This document shows, one piece after another, positions 46,241 to 58,857 of a DNA stretch of 64,000 nucleotides. The notes under the pieces were generated by a model that had not been told where the DNA came from, made no database searches, and saw nothing but the letters and a program-made list of their open reading frames with translations. Origin of the DNA: Clitopilus passeckerianus (taxonomy: Eukaryota > Basidiomycota > Agaricomycetes > Agaricales > Entolomataceae); NCBI GenBank assembly GCA_944990035.1, contig CALYLX010000043.1:1-64000 (forward strand). The letters are read 5' to 3'. A program made the position numbers and the translations under genes. How positions within the stretch are numbered: the first letter of the stretch is position 1; each line of letters starts with the position of its first letter.

Positions 46241-47195
46241 TTAATGTGTTTTCCTCAATCGCTCAGCGAAATATCTAAGCAGATGTCAGGATGTGAAGAA
46301 ATAGTAGCAAAAAGAAACTTACCCTTCAGCTCCCCACAGAGTCGCAAGACCAATAGAAATTGATGAAGCAACACGGCGGTCCCAAGTGGGCTTGTCCCAA
46401 TTGTCATAGGCAATATACCCAACGGTGCCGACGATTGCTGTATTGACTGAGAGCCTGTTAGGTTGGACTGGTGTACATGTCGGCAGATAAACTTACAAAG
46501 GCCAACGAGCCCTCCAAGGACACCAGGTCGTAGCAGATGCTCGCGTGCATGCTTGTAGATCAACGTGCCTTCCTCACGTGCACGGCGTTCCTCTTCTTGG
46601 CCTTGAGGGGTCTGTCTGTATTTCTCTGCACCATAGCCCTCGATGCCAAGAATGGCAATAGCAGCAGCAATTGTGCTGGAAATGAGGGCCCTATCGCGAC
46701 GCAATTCTGGCTGCGTGTAGAAAGCGCGACCAGCACCCGCGAGCAGACCGATATTCACTAAGTGAGATAGTTCAGAATTGGTTCGATGGCACCAGATGTG
46801 AATAACCCACACAAGCCAATGAGGCCACCAGCGACGCCTGGTCGGAAAAGATAGTGTTTGGTGACGTCCCAAAGGTAAAGTCCTTCAGCTTCTGCCTCAG
46901 CCAGGTGTCTGTTCACCTTCTTCTTTCTGTTGCGGCTTCGATCATCGTTAGAGTCTTCAGAGCCGTCGTCTTCAAAGCCGTTGCTGGTTGGTGGAGAGAC
47001 TACATTGACCTTTGCGGATGTGCCATCGACGGTATTGGCAGGAGGAGCGGGCGAGCTCGAGGTGTTGAGCAACGCTGGGTCAGGTTGAGGCTGTCGTTGG
47101 GATTATTATATGAATATTATTTGAGGAATAGAAAATAATAATACCTGTTCTGAGAGGGGTGGAACGTTTGTAGCAGCGACTTCAGCGTAGGACAT
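46241..47195 (-). CDS. Probable mitochondrial outer membrane protein (OM14-like), duplicated helix unit
   Basis: The start at 47195 reads MSYAEVAATNVPPLSEQ. An acidic, Ser-rich stretch and a basic patch (RSRNRKKKVNRHLAEAEAEG) follow. Two similar units come next: YLWDVTKHYLFRPGVAGGL joined to VNIGLLAGAGRAFY, and LIYKHAREHLLRPGVLGGL joined to VNTAIVGTVGYIAY. Both end in membrane helices; further helices are ALISSTIAAAIAILGIEGY and VASSISIGLATLWGAEG. Introns fall at the same place in both units, right after G(L/V)xGL, which supports an internal duplication. The layout resembles fungal OM14-type proteins, but I am not certain of the family. The stop is at 46241. Confidence 0.75.
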
Positions 47196-47284
47196 GTTTG
47201 GATAAAGACAGAAAAAGAGAAATCCGAAAAGAATTTATATTAAAGTAGTCATGATGTCATGCCAGTGCGTCATATCTTACATAA

Positions 47285-50200
47285 TCAAAATACATCCAAT
47301 GAGGAAGGACAGTCAGATGCTTGATGTCCGTAACTTTCACAATCTTCGCAGAATAGATTCTCCACTCCCTTATCCGGTTTGTTCAGAACGTCGCAATTGA
47401 AAATGTCATGGCCAGGTCGTTCGCAGATTTCGCACACCACAATGTCGGGTGCGGTACTCTTGCTCGCTCGTCGTGCGTCTATAGTGTCAGTGCTGCCTTT
47501 AGATCTCTTGTGGCGAGCGAGTTTGTCTTTGAGGCGTTCTACCTCTTGCTCGAGTTCATCCTGTCATCAATCGAGTGTTAGTTATAGCCTAGGTCGTTTG
47601 ATGAATGCACATACTTCGCGGTATATCTGTACCCAAACTTGTCAGAATCACACACACAAAGAGTAACGGAAAGTGACGCTCACCTTGGATTCAATCAATG
47701 CCTCGAGCTCGCTAATCTCCTTGTTCAACTGGAAACATCCGTTAGGAACATTGTCGGCAACGTGCAATGATCATACGTACGTCATGGATGGTCCTCGCAC
47801 TCTTCATCTCCGCTTCCGTCAGTCGCTTCTGCAGTTGATCCCGTTCAACCTGCCAAGAACTCAGAAAACATATCCACAAGGTCCAGGCTTGCTTTCTCAC
47901 CTCCAGACGCGACCGTTGCTCCTTCAGCTTTCTGGGCGAATCATCGGTGACGCTCCTTTGTCCCGTTTCTTCCGCTTCTGCCTCAGCTAGGCTCTTGTCA
48001 AGATTATCCTCCAGAATCTGAACCTCCTTTGTCATGCATAAGTTCATGCAAGGACGCTATTCGAGGCTATTCTCACCTGTCGCAGCTGGTCAGCTTCCGA
48101 CTTCAGAAGTTGGTTTTCTGATTCCAAGATCTTGATGCGTTGTGTCAAGGCAGAGTTCTCCTTCTGAAGTTCTTGTACAATGTGCCTAACGAAATCATCA
48201 GGGACGTGTGTTTGCTTGCATACCAAGCGAGATACGAACTTGAGTCCTGTAATCTCTTCCCGGTTTGTGGAGGACTCTGCCCTGGTAGGAGAGTGCGGTG
48301 GCTTGTTTATGTCAATACCGTTGTGGATTGGAACCTCTCGGTTCCCTTTCTTTCGTATGCTCTCCAGTTCGTGCGAGCGTTCTTCGAGTTGTTCGGTGAG
48401 AGCAGCCACCCGCTCGTCGTAATCTGATATAGAGTTGCGGAGCTAGACGTGGAGACTTCAGTAGGAGAATGCGAGGTTTTCCAATGACACCGACCTTATA
48501 ATTCTCATCTCTGAGTATTGAAATCTCCTCGGGATTTGCTCCGCCATGTCGTGCTTTCTCAAGTGCCTCCTTCAGTTCTGTGAGCTCCTTCTCGTATCTA
48601 GTTTGATCCTTGGATGCGCGTTCTGCGAGTTCTGCAACTCTGGAGTAGAGGTCCCCGCCGTTTCGGTTGACAACCAGGCTGTCCAGGTTCTGTATAAAAT
48701 GTCAGGCTAATTGAGACCATAAACAAGCAACTCTGACACGCACAGCCAGTTCCGACCGGAGGTTTTCTACCTCTGCTCGGGCATTTTCCAGGGTAATGGT
48801 GCTCTCGCGTAGAGCTTCTTCGTTCTCCTCCAGTCGAGAAAGAGCTCGCGCTTCAGATTTGCTCATCCTCTCTGCTTCCCTCTTCCCTTCGCTCAGCTCC
48901 TGCTTCATGGACTCCTCCTTCTCTCGCAGGCGCTGCATCCTCTCCCTAAACGCATCCTCTTCCTTCATCGAAGCGGCTTGTGCGTCTTCGAGTTGATCCT
49001 CTAAGTTCGATATCTGGCGTTGCAAGTGCACAACCTGCTCGCGTAGATTTTCGTTGTCGATCTCAGCTGCCGAGGTGCCTCCGTGTGTAGGTGCTGGCGG
49101 CAGATCAGAAGAGTTGGCTTGGGTGGCAGCGAGGCTGGCTTCTAGGGTTGAGATTCGAGATTCGAGCTCGAAGCGTTGGCTGTCAGATGCATTGAGCCGT
49201 TCTTCATACAAAGCAATCGTTTCCTATACGCGTTGGGGTAAGTTTCAAGAACGACGTCTTGCTTCTACACGCGTACCTGACCCGCATGCCTGAGTTCGTC
49301 AACTTGGGTTAGCAACTCGGTACGCTCATTCTGGTATTCTGTAGATAGTGCCTGTAGTTTGTTGCTGACTGCGTCGATCTCCGCCTCCTTGGTTTTAACT
49401 CGAGATTCAGCATCCTGGTTGACGGTCTCGTGTTCCTTTGCTTTGCTTTCTAGTCCTGCGATCAGCTGGGTTTGTTCGACTAGCTTCTGCTGCAAAGAGG
49501 CCATTGTTTGCTCAATCTCCTCCTTCTCCGACTGCAGGGAAGCAACAGCCTCCTTGTGGCTAGTTGCTGAGTTTGCCGCGTCGACTTCTTGACTTTTCAA
49601 ACGGGTCTCGGCAGCCTCGAGCGAGGCTTGCAGTTCAGTGATGCGGCTTACTGCTTCATCACGCTCTTTCGTGGCGGCCTCGAGATCCTCGGCCTTGGGT
49701 TGAGAGCTGTCAGCAGCTTCTCCTAGATTGCGTAAACGGTCGTTGTCGTATTCCAAAGCTTGGATACGCGAGCGAAGTTGTTCAAGCATGGCCGAGTCGG
49801 CTTCTGCCAAGGAACGCCTCGCTGCAGAGGAAGGTGGCCGACTTGTTGAGAACAGGGGGCTGTCAGAGCTGATGAGTCCTCGCTCGAAACTGTGGTCGCT
49901 GTCAATGGAGTGGCTGCTCCTGTGATGATCCATGGATGCAGAAGGGGCGGACATGGGTGAAGCAGGGGGAGGCATCGCAACACCACTTGGAACACGAGCT
50001 CTTGGTGTATTCAGCGACGCTCTACCTTTGGTTGGGCTTAATGGCATCCCTTTTCCGATAGAAGGTCTACTAGATAGGCCTAGCTTGGGAGTGCCGAAGG
50101 GCGACGCGGGCGGTAAGGTCGGTGATTCGACTGATCTGGAAGTGACTGAAGAAGGGCGAATTGGGCTGGCAGAGCCTAAGCTGCGGCGAGTGGGGCTTTG

Positions 50201-51273
50201 AGGGACGGGTGGCCGAGAGCCTAGTTGTTTCGCCGTCAAACCCATGTATTTTGACGCTCTTGAACCGGCAGTAATCTTGTCTGTGAGGAACGGGGACTCG
50301 GACTGGGAAAGGGACTTGGTTAATTTTGGACCTGATCGTGCGGATGGAGTGAGGCCTGGCGTGATTCGGCCAAAAGAGCTCGTGGATAAGGAGGGTGAAA
50401 GTCTTCCACTTGTACTCGTGCTTGCAGAAGGCGTAATTCTGCCGTTGGAGAGGGAGGGACGAGAGCCGAATAGCGTGGTGGGGCCAAGTTGTCCACTTGA
50501 ATTTGCAGGGGTAACGCGTCCATTTCGTGTCGCCACAGAAGTTGGCCTCGTCGCAGCCGCTGTGGTCGACCCCACAGTAGCAGGGGATAGTTTCAAGGCA
50601 GAGACGAATACGCCACATTTCTCTGGGCAGGAAAAGTATTGCTTCCTGTATATTCGAGAAGAAGCATGGAGTGAATGAGTGAGTTCTGGACTTTCAGAAG
50701 CCCTTTTTATGCTTACCCGCTTACTGTCCCATTGTTTTTGCCCTTGCCTGCAAATCCACCGCTTAACTCAACCCCAGCCCATTGACCTGGTTTTCCATCA
50801 ATTTCACCGAGGTATCGCAATACACCTTCAAAACCCAGAGATTCAATCCGGACGTTATCTCCAATGTCGAATGCCTTGGGTTTGGGTTTAGAGAACACAT
50901 CTGATTGTCTGCTTGAAGATCGACTGAGTGGACGAGCAGACACTGGTGTTTTGGCTCGTTCTCTGGCATACGCGGAAGATACAGAGGATGCCGTTGAGGC
51001 CACTGAGACAGATCTTCCAGCTACAGACCGACGACCAGATAGAGAAGGTGGCGAGAGTTTTGTATTTGAAGGAGCTGTAGATTGGTGGTATGCTGGGTCA
51101 TTAGCTTTGATGGCATCGGCGAAAGCCCTTGTCATGTAATCGACATCTTCTGGTGGTTGTGGGGTGATTGTACTAGACGATGAACGAGATCTTCCTGGCG
51201 TTGGAATGCCAGTAACGCGACTTGGGCCAGGAATGCCCGAGCTTCGCGCTTTAGCAGGCGTTGTCGACGACAT
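47285..51273 (-). CDS. CLIP-170/Bik1-like microtubule plus-end protein
   Basis: The chosen ATG (51273) starts MSSTTPAKARSSGIPGPSRV, a Ser/Pro/basic segment. One CAP-Gly domain follows: IGDNVRIESLGFEGVLRYLG, GQWAGVEL, GKGKNNGTVSG spliced to KQYFSCPEKCGVFV. Its GKNDG-like loop binds tubulin and EB1 tails. Next is a Ser/Pro-rich basic region (about 50600-49850) and a very long coiled coil (about 49850-47650). The C-terminus holds two zinc knuckles: VCEICERPGHDIFNC and FCEDCESYGHQASDC, as in CLIP-170 and Bik1. The order CAP-Gly, coiled coil, zinc knuckle is diagnostic. The upstream in-frame extension to 51591 overlaps the KGD2 start on the other strand and is probably not translated. Confidence 0.93.
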
Positions 51274-51415
51274 CGTTAAAGCATCACGTGCCTCTCGCGT
51301 TGGTCCAATAGAGGTTGTTTGGCGTTGTGTATCCACCTCGGAGTCCTTAGGGCGGAGTGGTCCCCGGAGCTTCAGAGTATTACAGTTGCCAACGCCGTTC
51401 ATTCCCTTCTTTCCA

Positions 51416-53171
51416 ATGCTTTCAAAACGTATCATTGCTGTTGCTCGTGGCAAGGCTTTCTTGGCTTCACGCAATGCTACGGCTCCTAGTCTTGCAAAAG
51501 CCTGGTATGTCGTCGTGGTTATGTCACCCAAATTTAATGAACTCAGGGTATCCTCTTGTAGGGAGTTATCTCGCTCGAACATCAGAGCCACCCAATTTCA
51601 CTCGACCAGGCTTCTGCAAGGCATGTCAAGCTTGAAATCCACCTACAGCCTTCTTTTGACCTTATTACGTATGTAGCCGAGACCATAAAGGTCCCTCAAA
51701 TGGCAGAGTCCATCACCGAAGGGACTCTCAAGTCATGGTCAAAACAAGTTGGTGATTCTGTTGCAGCTGACGAGGAAATTGCCACCATCGAGACCGACAA
51801 GGTACATGCTGTCCGGACCATCCACTCTATTTTTCTCTGACCATCAAACAAGATTGACGTATCGGTTAATGCCCCACAAGCCGGCAAAATTGTCAAGATC
51901 CTCGTCGAGGAAGAATCCACCGTTACAGTTGGCCAGGACCTCTTTGTGATTGAGTTTGGAGCGGCCGAAGAGTCCTCCCCTTCCAAGCCCAAGGATGCTT
52001 CAGAGCCTGCCGACCAACAAGTCGACAAGAAGCTTCCTCCCTCCCCAGCACCCACGGAACAAGATAAGCAGACTGACGCTGCAAAACCTGTGACAAAGGA
52101 CAAGCAGACTCCCTCAGAGCAGCCCGCTAAGGAGAGTAAGAAAGAGTCCAAGGCTTCTGACAAAAAGAAGGAAGACAAGGATAAGCCTAAACCGGCACCA
52201 GTCGCTGGTAGCCGCGGCGAGACGAGGGTAAGGATAATCCAATATATACTTCCAAGATTTTTGCTCATTTTTTGTTAGGTCAAGATGAACCGAATGCGCC
52301 TCCGTATTGCTGAGCGCCTCAAGGAGTCCCAGAATTCCGCTGCTTCACTCACCACCTTCAACGAGATCGATATGTCCTCACTCATGGAGATGCGCAAGAA
52401 ATACAAGGATGAGGTGCTAAAGACCCATGATGTTAAGCTGGGCTTCATGAGTGCATTTGCCAAGGCGGCTACGCTTGCTCTGAAAGAAATTCCTGTTGCG
52501 AACGCCTCTATCGAGGGAGACGAGATCGTCTACCGAGACTACGTGGACCTTAGTGTTGCAGTTGCCACGCCTAAAGGACTCGTTACTCCCGTCGTCCGCA
52601 ATGCGGAAACCATGAATTTCGTCGATATCGAGAGGGAAATTGCTGCCCTCGGCAAGAAGGTTCGCAGATATTTCCTCTATGCACATGCATATCAGTAGCT
52701 AACCTGGAATTCCTATAGGCACGAGACGGTAAACTCACCCTTGAGGATATGGCTGGAGGTACCTTCACTATGTAAGGCTGAACTTAGTTTTCTTACATAC
52801 CGCATCTCACCGCAAATCTATAGTTCCAACGGCGGCGTCTTTGGCTCGCTATACGGTACACCCATTATCAATTTGCCTCAAGCAGCCGTCCTTGGTGAGT
52901 GAACCCGTGCTACGGTAGGCGCATCGCGCTGAATCTGCTCTAGGCATGCATTCAATCAAGGAACGTCCTGTCGTCGTCAACGGCCAAATTGTCATCCGCC
53001 CAATCATGGTCGTTGCTTTGACGTATGATCACCGACTGTTGGATGGCCGTGAAGCTGTTACATTCCTTGGTACGTGATATATATTTGCCATTTTGACGAT
53101 AAATTGACTGGTGTTCCGCAGTGAAAATCCGCGATTATATCGAAGACCCTCGGAAGATGTTGTTGGCTTAG
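51416..53171 (+). CDS. KGD2: 2-oxoglutarate dehydrogenase E2 (dihydrolipoyl succinyltransferase)
   Basis: The start [20 protein letters not shown] is a mitochondrial presequence. After two short introns the lipoyl domain appears: [18 protein letters not shown], then EIATIETDK with the lipoyl-Lys, and VDVS-type text ([20 protein letters not shown]). A Lys/Pro-rich linker with no E3-binding domain follows, as usual for eukaryotic DLST. The catalytic domain has [53 protein letters not shown] and the active-site [13 protein letters not shown], ending [10 protein letters not shown]. The second intron (51621-51676) appears to use a GC donor (GCATGT). The gene diverges from the CLIP-like gene with 142 bases between the starts. 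Confidence 0.96.
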
Positions 53172-53339
53172 ACAATCGAACTCCTGTACCTACACTAATC
53201 AATACCGTACCCTATTTAATTACAATTTACTGCTTCCCATAGCTTGCAGTCGAAAAGTGATCGGAAATGGAGCATGGTCAGGCTATATCTTGAACGTGGG
53301 AAATCTGATTGAGCACACATTTCTTTCGCGTCTGCCAAA

Positions 53340-55348
53340 ATGTCGATGCAGATCTTTGGAGAACAGGTGCGCAGAAAACCTCAAAGACAAGGGGAATATG
53401 GACAATAACTAACGATGGGGCAGGCGACTGAAGAGAAGGCTGAAAATGCGCGTCTTTCCTCGTTCGTGGGCGCGTTGGCCCTTGGTGATCTCGTGAAATC
53501 TACGCTTGGGCCGAAAGGCATGAACAAAATTCTTCAGTCGGGGTCGACAGGCGATATCAACGTGACGAACGACGGAGCAACCATTCTCAAGGCCATACAG
53601 CTTGACAATGCAGCTGCCAAAATCCTTGTCAACATCTCCAAAGTCCAGGATGACGAAGTCGGCGATGGGACGACCTCTGTGACTGTCCTAGCCGCAGAGC
53701 TGCTGAGGGAGGCGGAAAAATTGATTGCGCAGAAGATACATCCACAGACCATCGTGGAGGGTTATCGAATTGCCAGCGAAACTGCGCTAAAAGCCTTGGA
53801 GAAGGCTGCGGTGGACAATTTGTAACGTTCCTTCATCCTGTCCCAAGCTTATGCCAGCCTAATCTTGATTCAGCTCAAATCCCCATGCATTCCGTCAAGA
53901 CCTCTTTAACATTGCACGGACAACGCTTTCATCAAAAGTTCTGTCTCAGGACAAGGATTACTTTGCAAATCTGGCAGTCGACGCTGTGTTGAGGCTCAAG
54001 GTAGTCTCACCACCGATGACACGATGATATATTTACTCAGCACGGGTATCGTTATAGGGCTCAGTAGACCTGGAACATATCCAGATAATCAAGAAAGTTG
54101 GCGGAAAGCTCACCGACTCTTACCTTGATGAAGGTTTCATCCTTGACAAGACAATCGCAGTGAACTCACCCAAACGGCTGGAAAATGCAAAGATCCTGAT
54201 TGCTAACACTTGTATGTGCTATTTGGACCTCATTCAATCATCTGCTGATTCGTTTACAAAGCTATGGATACGGATAAGATCAAAGTCTTTGGAGCCAGAG
54301 TGAAGGTCGATGGAACCGGCAAGCTGGCTGAACTGGAACGGGCAGAGAGGGTACGTACTCGCATAAAACTCAAGTCGCTTTCGTCTGAAGATTCATTCTC
54401 CAGGAAAAAATGAAAGCCAAGGTTGACGCCATTGCAGCTCATGGAATCAATGTTTTCGTCAACCGGCAGTTGATCTACAACTATCCGGAATCATTACTAG
54501 CTGAGAAGGGCATCTTGGTTATCGAGCACGCAGACTTCGAGGGTGTCGAACGGCTTGCCTTGGTGACAGGGGGTGAGATTGCGAGCACCTTCGACAGGCC
54601 TGATCTCGTTAACCTTGGGCACTGTGAACTCATTGAGGAGGTCATGATCGGCGAAGACAAGGTAAGCAATCCTGTCACCAGGAACTCAGTGATGCTGACA
54701 GTCCCTTTGATAGCTCATCAAGTTCTCTGGTGTCGCTGCAGGAGAAGCTTGCACGGTTGTCTTGCGTGGATCTACGAACCAGATGGTGGACGAAGCGGAA
54801 CGCTCATTACACGATGCGTTGTCGGTGCTATCTCAGACGGTCAAGGAGACACGAACAGTTCTAGGTGGAGGTTGTTCGGAGATGCTGATGAGCTGTGCTA
54901 TTGAGGAAGAGGCACGAAAGATTAAAGGCAAGAAGGCGATGGCCACTGAAGCGTTCGCCCGAGCTTTGCGGCAAATCCCCATTATACTTGCTGATAATGC
55001 GGGTTACGATTCCTCCGATCTCGTCACAAGGCTAAGGGCAGCCCATTACGAAGGACACTCTGATGCAGGCCTTGGTGAGTTGCCTCTCCCTTTCTTTTGG
55101 AGGACAGGAAGTTGATGTCAATATTTTCTTCAGATATGGAAGAGGGATCCATTGGTTCTATGAAACAGTTAGGTATTACAGAAAGCTTCAAGTTGAAGAG
55201 GCAGGTTGTCTCGAGTGCTAGCGAGGCAGCAGAGATGATTATCCGGTGAGTCTCTTGCCGCCTCGAAAAGTGCGAGCTAATTTTCCGATGTTATTTCAGA
55301 GTTGACGATATCTTGCGTGCTACACCCCGAAGGAGAGAGGCAGTTTGA
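53340..55348 (+). CDS. CCT2: Chaperonin CCT subunit beta
   Basis: CCT/TRiC folds actin and tubulin. Exon 1 encodes MSMQIFGEQ (53340-53366). Exon 2 has [29 protein letters not shown] (ATP-binding), [19 protein letters not shown] and [16 protein letters not shown] (catalytic GDGTT). Further motifs are [54 protein letters not shown] and [14 protein letters not shown]. The protein ends [15 protein letters not shown]. The subunit-specific N-terminus and the MSMQIF-type start fit the beta subunit. Introns are spread through the gene, including one after DNL (53823) and one before the last exon. Confidence 0.96.
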
Positions 55349-55629
55349 ATGGACTGATTACATGTAATAGACAGTAATGCAACCAAGCTACTCATATCGT
55401 ATATCACCACATTCTTCTGAGGATTTGAAACGTCGAGTACTGCAAACTTTCTCATAGTTTTGACCGTGTTCGCGGAAATGTGGCGGTGCTCAAGGGATGA
55501 CTTGCGCAGTGATTGGCTGAATTAGGCAATCCAATACTTACACGTCTGCCTTGACGGCGGCAACACTTACCGTGCCCTTTCGTTCCCTCTATTCCCCGTT
55601 TCTTGTTCTCTTTCTCTATCGTATATTCT

Positions 55630-58600
55630 ATGTCTGCCCACGTCAGAGTGCGGCGGCCACCGTCTCCCCCGCCAGGCTTCGACAAAGCCCATACATCACA
55701 AAGATTTCCTCACCCACGCGAGGACCACCTCGATGCCGACGCACGAAGAGCCGCTGCGTCTAAAGGCCTTGGTCCGGGAAGAATGAAGCATTTTGCCTCC
55801 GGGGGTCTCAACATTACGAGTGGGGAATGGAAATTGTTGTTTGGTATCATTCTGTTGGCTGCAGGGGTTCGCCTCTTTCGCCTATCTAAACCAGACAGTG
55901 TTGTGTAAGTGCACTCAATAAAATCTACCAGGTTGAACCTCGTTCTCAACGACCCCTAGCTTTGACGAGGTTCACTTTGGCAAATTTGCGTCGAAATATA
56001 TAAAAACTCAGTATTTCGTGGATGTGCACCCGCCTCTGGCTAAGCTCTTGATCACCCTTGCTGCCTTTATCTTTGGATATGACGGCCAGTTTGACTTCAA
56101 AGACATCGGAAAGTAAGTGTAGTTCATATCTTAAAGAGGAAATGCAATCCTTATACCCATTTAAGAACCTATGAACACGTCCCATATGTCGCCATGCGAA
56201 TGGTACCCGCTCTAATGGGTGTTGCGACTGTTCCTCTCGCCTACCTCACTCTTCGCGCACTGGAGTGCCGAGCAACAACGGCTCTCCTCGCATCGGTCTT
56301 TATCACCTTCGAAAATGGTCTGGTTACTCAGTCAAGGCACATCCTTCTGGATTCACCTCTCATATTCTTTACCGCCCTCACTGTATTCTTGTGGTGTGGC
56401 TTCTGCAACGAGGACAAGCATCAGCCCTTTACCCCTTCATGGTGGACTTGGTTATCACTAACCGGCCTCTCTCTTGGAGCTGTTGTCAGCTGCAAATGGG
56501 TCGGTCTCTTCACGATTGCGACCGTCGGCCTCAGCACGTTGCATCAGCTTTGGAACCTATTGGGCGACGTCCGGGTCCCTCCTCGCCTTTTTGTTAGGCA
56601 TTTCATCGCCCGTGCCATTTGCCTGATTGCGATACCCCTCGTGTTCTACATGGCAATGTTCCAAATCCACTTCCTCATCCTTGAGAATTCAGGTGACGGC
56701 GATGGTTTTATGAGCTCCGAATTCCAGCACACTTTGGGCGGAAGGGGTATGGCTGACACGTTCGCTGGTACGTCTATATCCGATTCGCAATCTCCTCACT
56801 TATTCTAACGTGGCGACTTCAGATACTGGTGTCGGCTCCGTTGTTACCATCCGTCATGTCAATACTCAAGGAGGTTACCTTCACTCTCACCCTCATGTCT
56901 ATCCTGGCGGCAGTAAACGTTTGTGCCTTCCTCCTTGTAGTGAACTTATCCTTATGTTTTCCTTTCCGCAGAGCAACAAATCACGTTGTATCCCCACCGG
57001 GACGCAAACAACGACTGGCGCATCTACAACGCAAGCGACCTCCACCAAGACATCACCCAATCGCCGCTTTCATTCCTCACGACTGGATCCAGAATCAAGT
57101 TGCGACATGTTTCCACCGAAAGACACCTCCACTCGCACGATTTTAGGCCTCCCATCTCTGACGTGGACTTCCAGAATGAGGTATCGGCTTATGGTGAACC
57201 GGGCTTTCCAGGCGATGCCAACGATGATTGGATCGTGGAAATCGAACGTGGAGACAGGAGAGACAAGGAGTCTGCAAAGCGTCTTAGGACCCTTCGGACC
57301 GTCTTCAGGTTGAAACATCCGCTTAAAGGCTGTTACCTGTTCTCGCACAAAGTCAAATTGCCGGACTGGGGTTTTGAACAGCAAGAGGTTACCTGCAACC
57401 AGAATGCCGTCCGAGCCAATTCTCTTTGGTACATTGAAACATCTACTCATGAAGCTTGTACGTCTGTTGCCTACTGAGATCATTGATGGGCCAATGACGA
57501 CTTATATCACTTCAGTGCCTCCCGATGCGCCCAAAGTTAACTATAAACTCCCCGGTTTCTTCTCCAAATTCCTCGAACTCCAGTCTGTTATGTGGACGAC
57601 CAACAATGGACTCACCGATCGACACACCTTTGATTCTCGGCCCCAAGCATGGCCCACTTTGCGTCGCGGTATCGTAAGCTTGACTAAATCCTCTGCAACC
57701 TGTTGAATAAATGAGACTGATAATTCTGAACAGAATTTCTGGGTCAAAGATCATCGCCAGATCTACTTGATGGGCAATCCCATGGTCTGGTGGCTCAGCA
57801 GCTTCGCAGTAGTTGTGTATTGTGCGACTCGGGGTTTCATGGTTCTTCGAGCGCAGCGAGGGTACAAGGATTTCAACAACAGTGAGTATTAGCACATGAT
57901 TGTATTCGTCTCTTTCCTTAACCACCTCCTATAGCCAAGGTCGTCAAATACGATACAATTTGCGGCTTCCTGTTTGTTGGATGGGCAATGCACTACTTCC
58001 CGTTCTATATCATGGCTCGTCAACTCTTCCTCCACCACTATTTCCCCGCTCTCTACTTCGCTATCCTCCTGTCCTGCACTGTATTTGATTTAGTGACCTC
58101 AAACCTCCGCTTGAGGGTCCGTTTACAGATTGCTGCTGTCCTGATTCTTCTCGCTGTATGGCAATTCCGACATTTCGCATCGCTTGCCTACGGCAGCCCT
58201 TGGACAAAATCTGAATGTACCAGTTCTCAGTGGCTAAGGACATGGGACTTTTCATGGTGCGTCTCTCTGTTCTTAGATTGCCTGTCCATACTAAGTATAC
58301 ATTTTCCAGCAATGATTTCTATGATGACGTGAGTAGCTTCTGTATCTGGTAAATCACCTGTCACTGATTCTTTCTTACAGTATAGTCTCTATGGTAGCAA
58401 AGCGACAACGCCCCTCCCCTCTCCAGTCTCGACAACTGTTGGTGGTGACGTCAACGGCCGTCCACCGATTGTCGTTGCAGATCAAGTTCAGCAGGGTGCT
58501 GGTGGTACTGTGGCCATCAACCATGAAGTTGCCGATACGCACACAACAGTCATTGCAGAAGGGAAAGCTGAACCGGGCGTTGATGTATTTGCATTCCAAA

Positions 58601-58857
58601 AGGATGCCGCTATGGACAAGAGCAAGTCAGTGGAAGCTGAGGGTGTTGCATCAGCTCAAAACGAGGGCACGTCAGAGGAGCCAAGTTCTGGTGAACAGTC
58701 CAAAGACACGGCTACGGAATCCCATAACCATGCCACAGATGATATCCTTGAGGCAACGACAAGCATAGCGGATCAGCAGAAGGTTGCAGGCCCTATAGGG
58801 GAAGCTGAACTCGAGGCGGAAAAAGTAGCACAAGAGTTATTCCCTGGTACCGTGTAG
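55630..58857 (+). CDS. PMT4: Protein O-mannosyltransferase Pmt4
   Basis: This ER GT39 enzyme moves mannose from dolichol-phosphate-mannose to Ser/Thr of membrane and secreted proteins. The catalytic loop has [15 protein letters not shown], where DEVHFGKF is typical of the PMT4 branch. Membrane spans follow ([55 protein letters not shown]). The luminal MIR domains include [38 protein letters not shown] and [20 protein letters not shown]. The C-terminal spans include [19 protein letters not shown] and [16 protein letters not shown]. After the last span and two tiny exons, a polar tail of about 150 residues (Ser/Ala/Glu-rich) ends at 58857, longer than I expect for Pmt4. About ten introns fit. 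Confidence 0.95.

Noticed and set aside
51274..51591. N-terminal extension of the CLIP-like protein in frame to 51591
   Set aside because: It overlaps the KGD2 presequence exon on the other strand, and the Ser/Pro segment from 51273 is a typical CLIP start.
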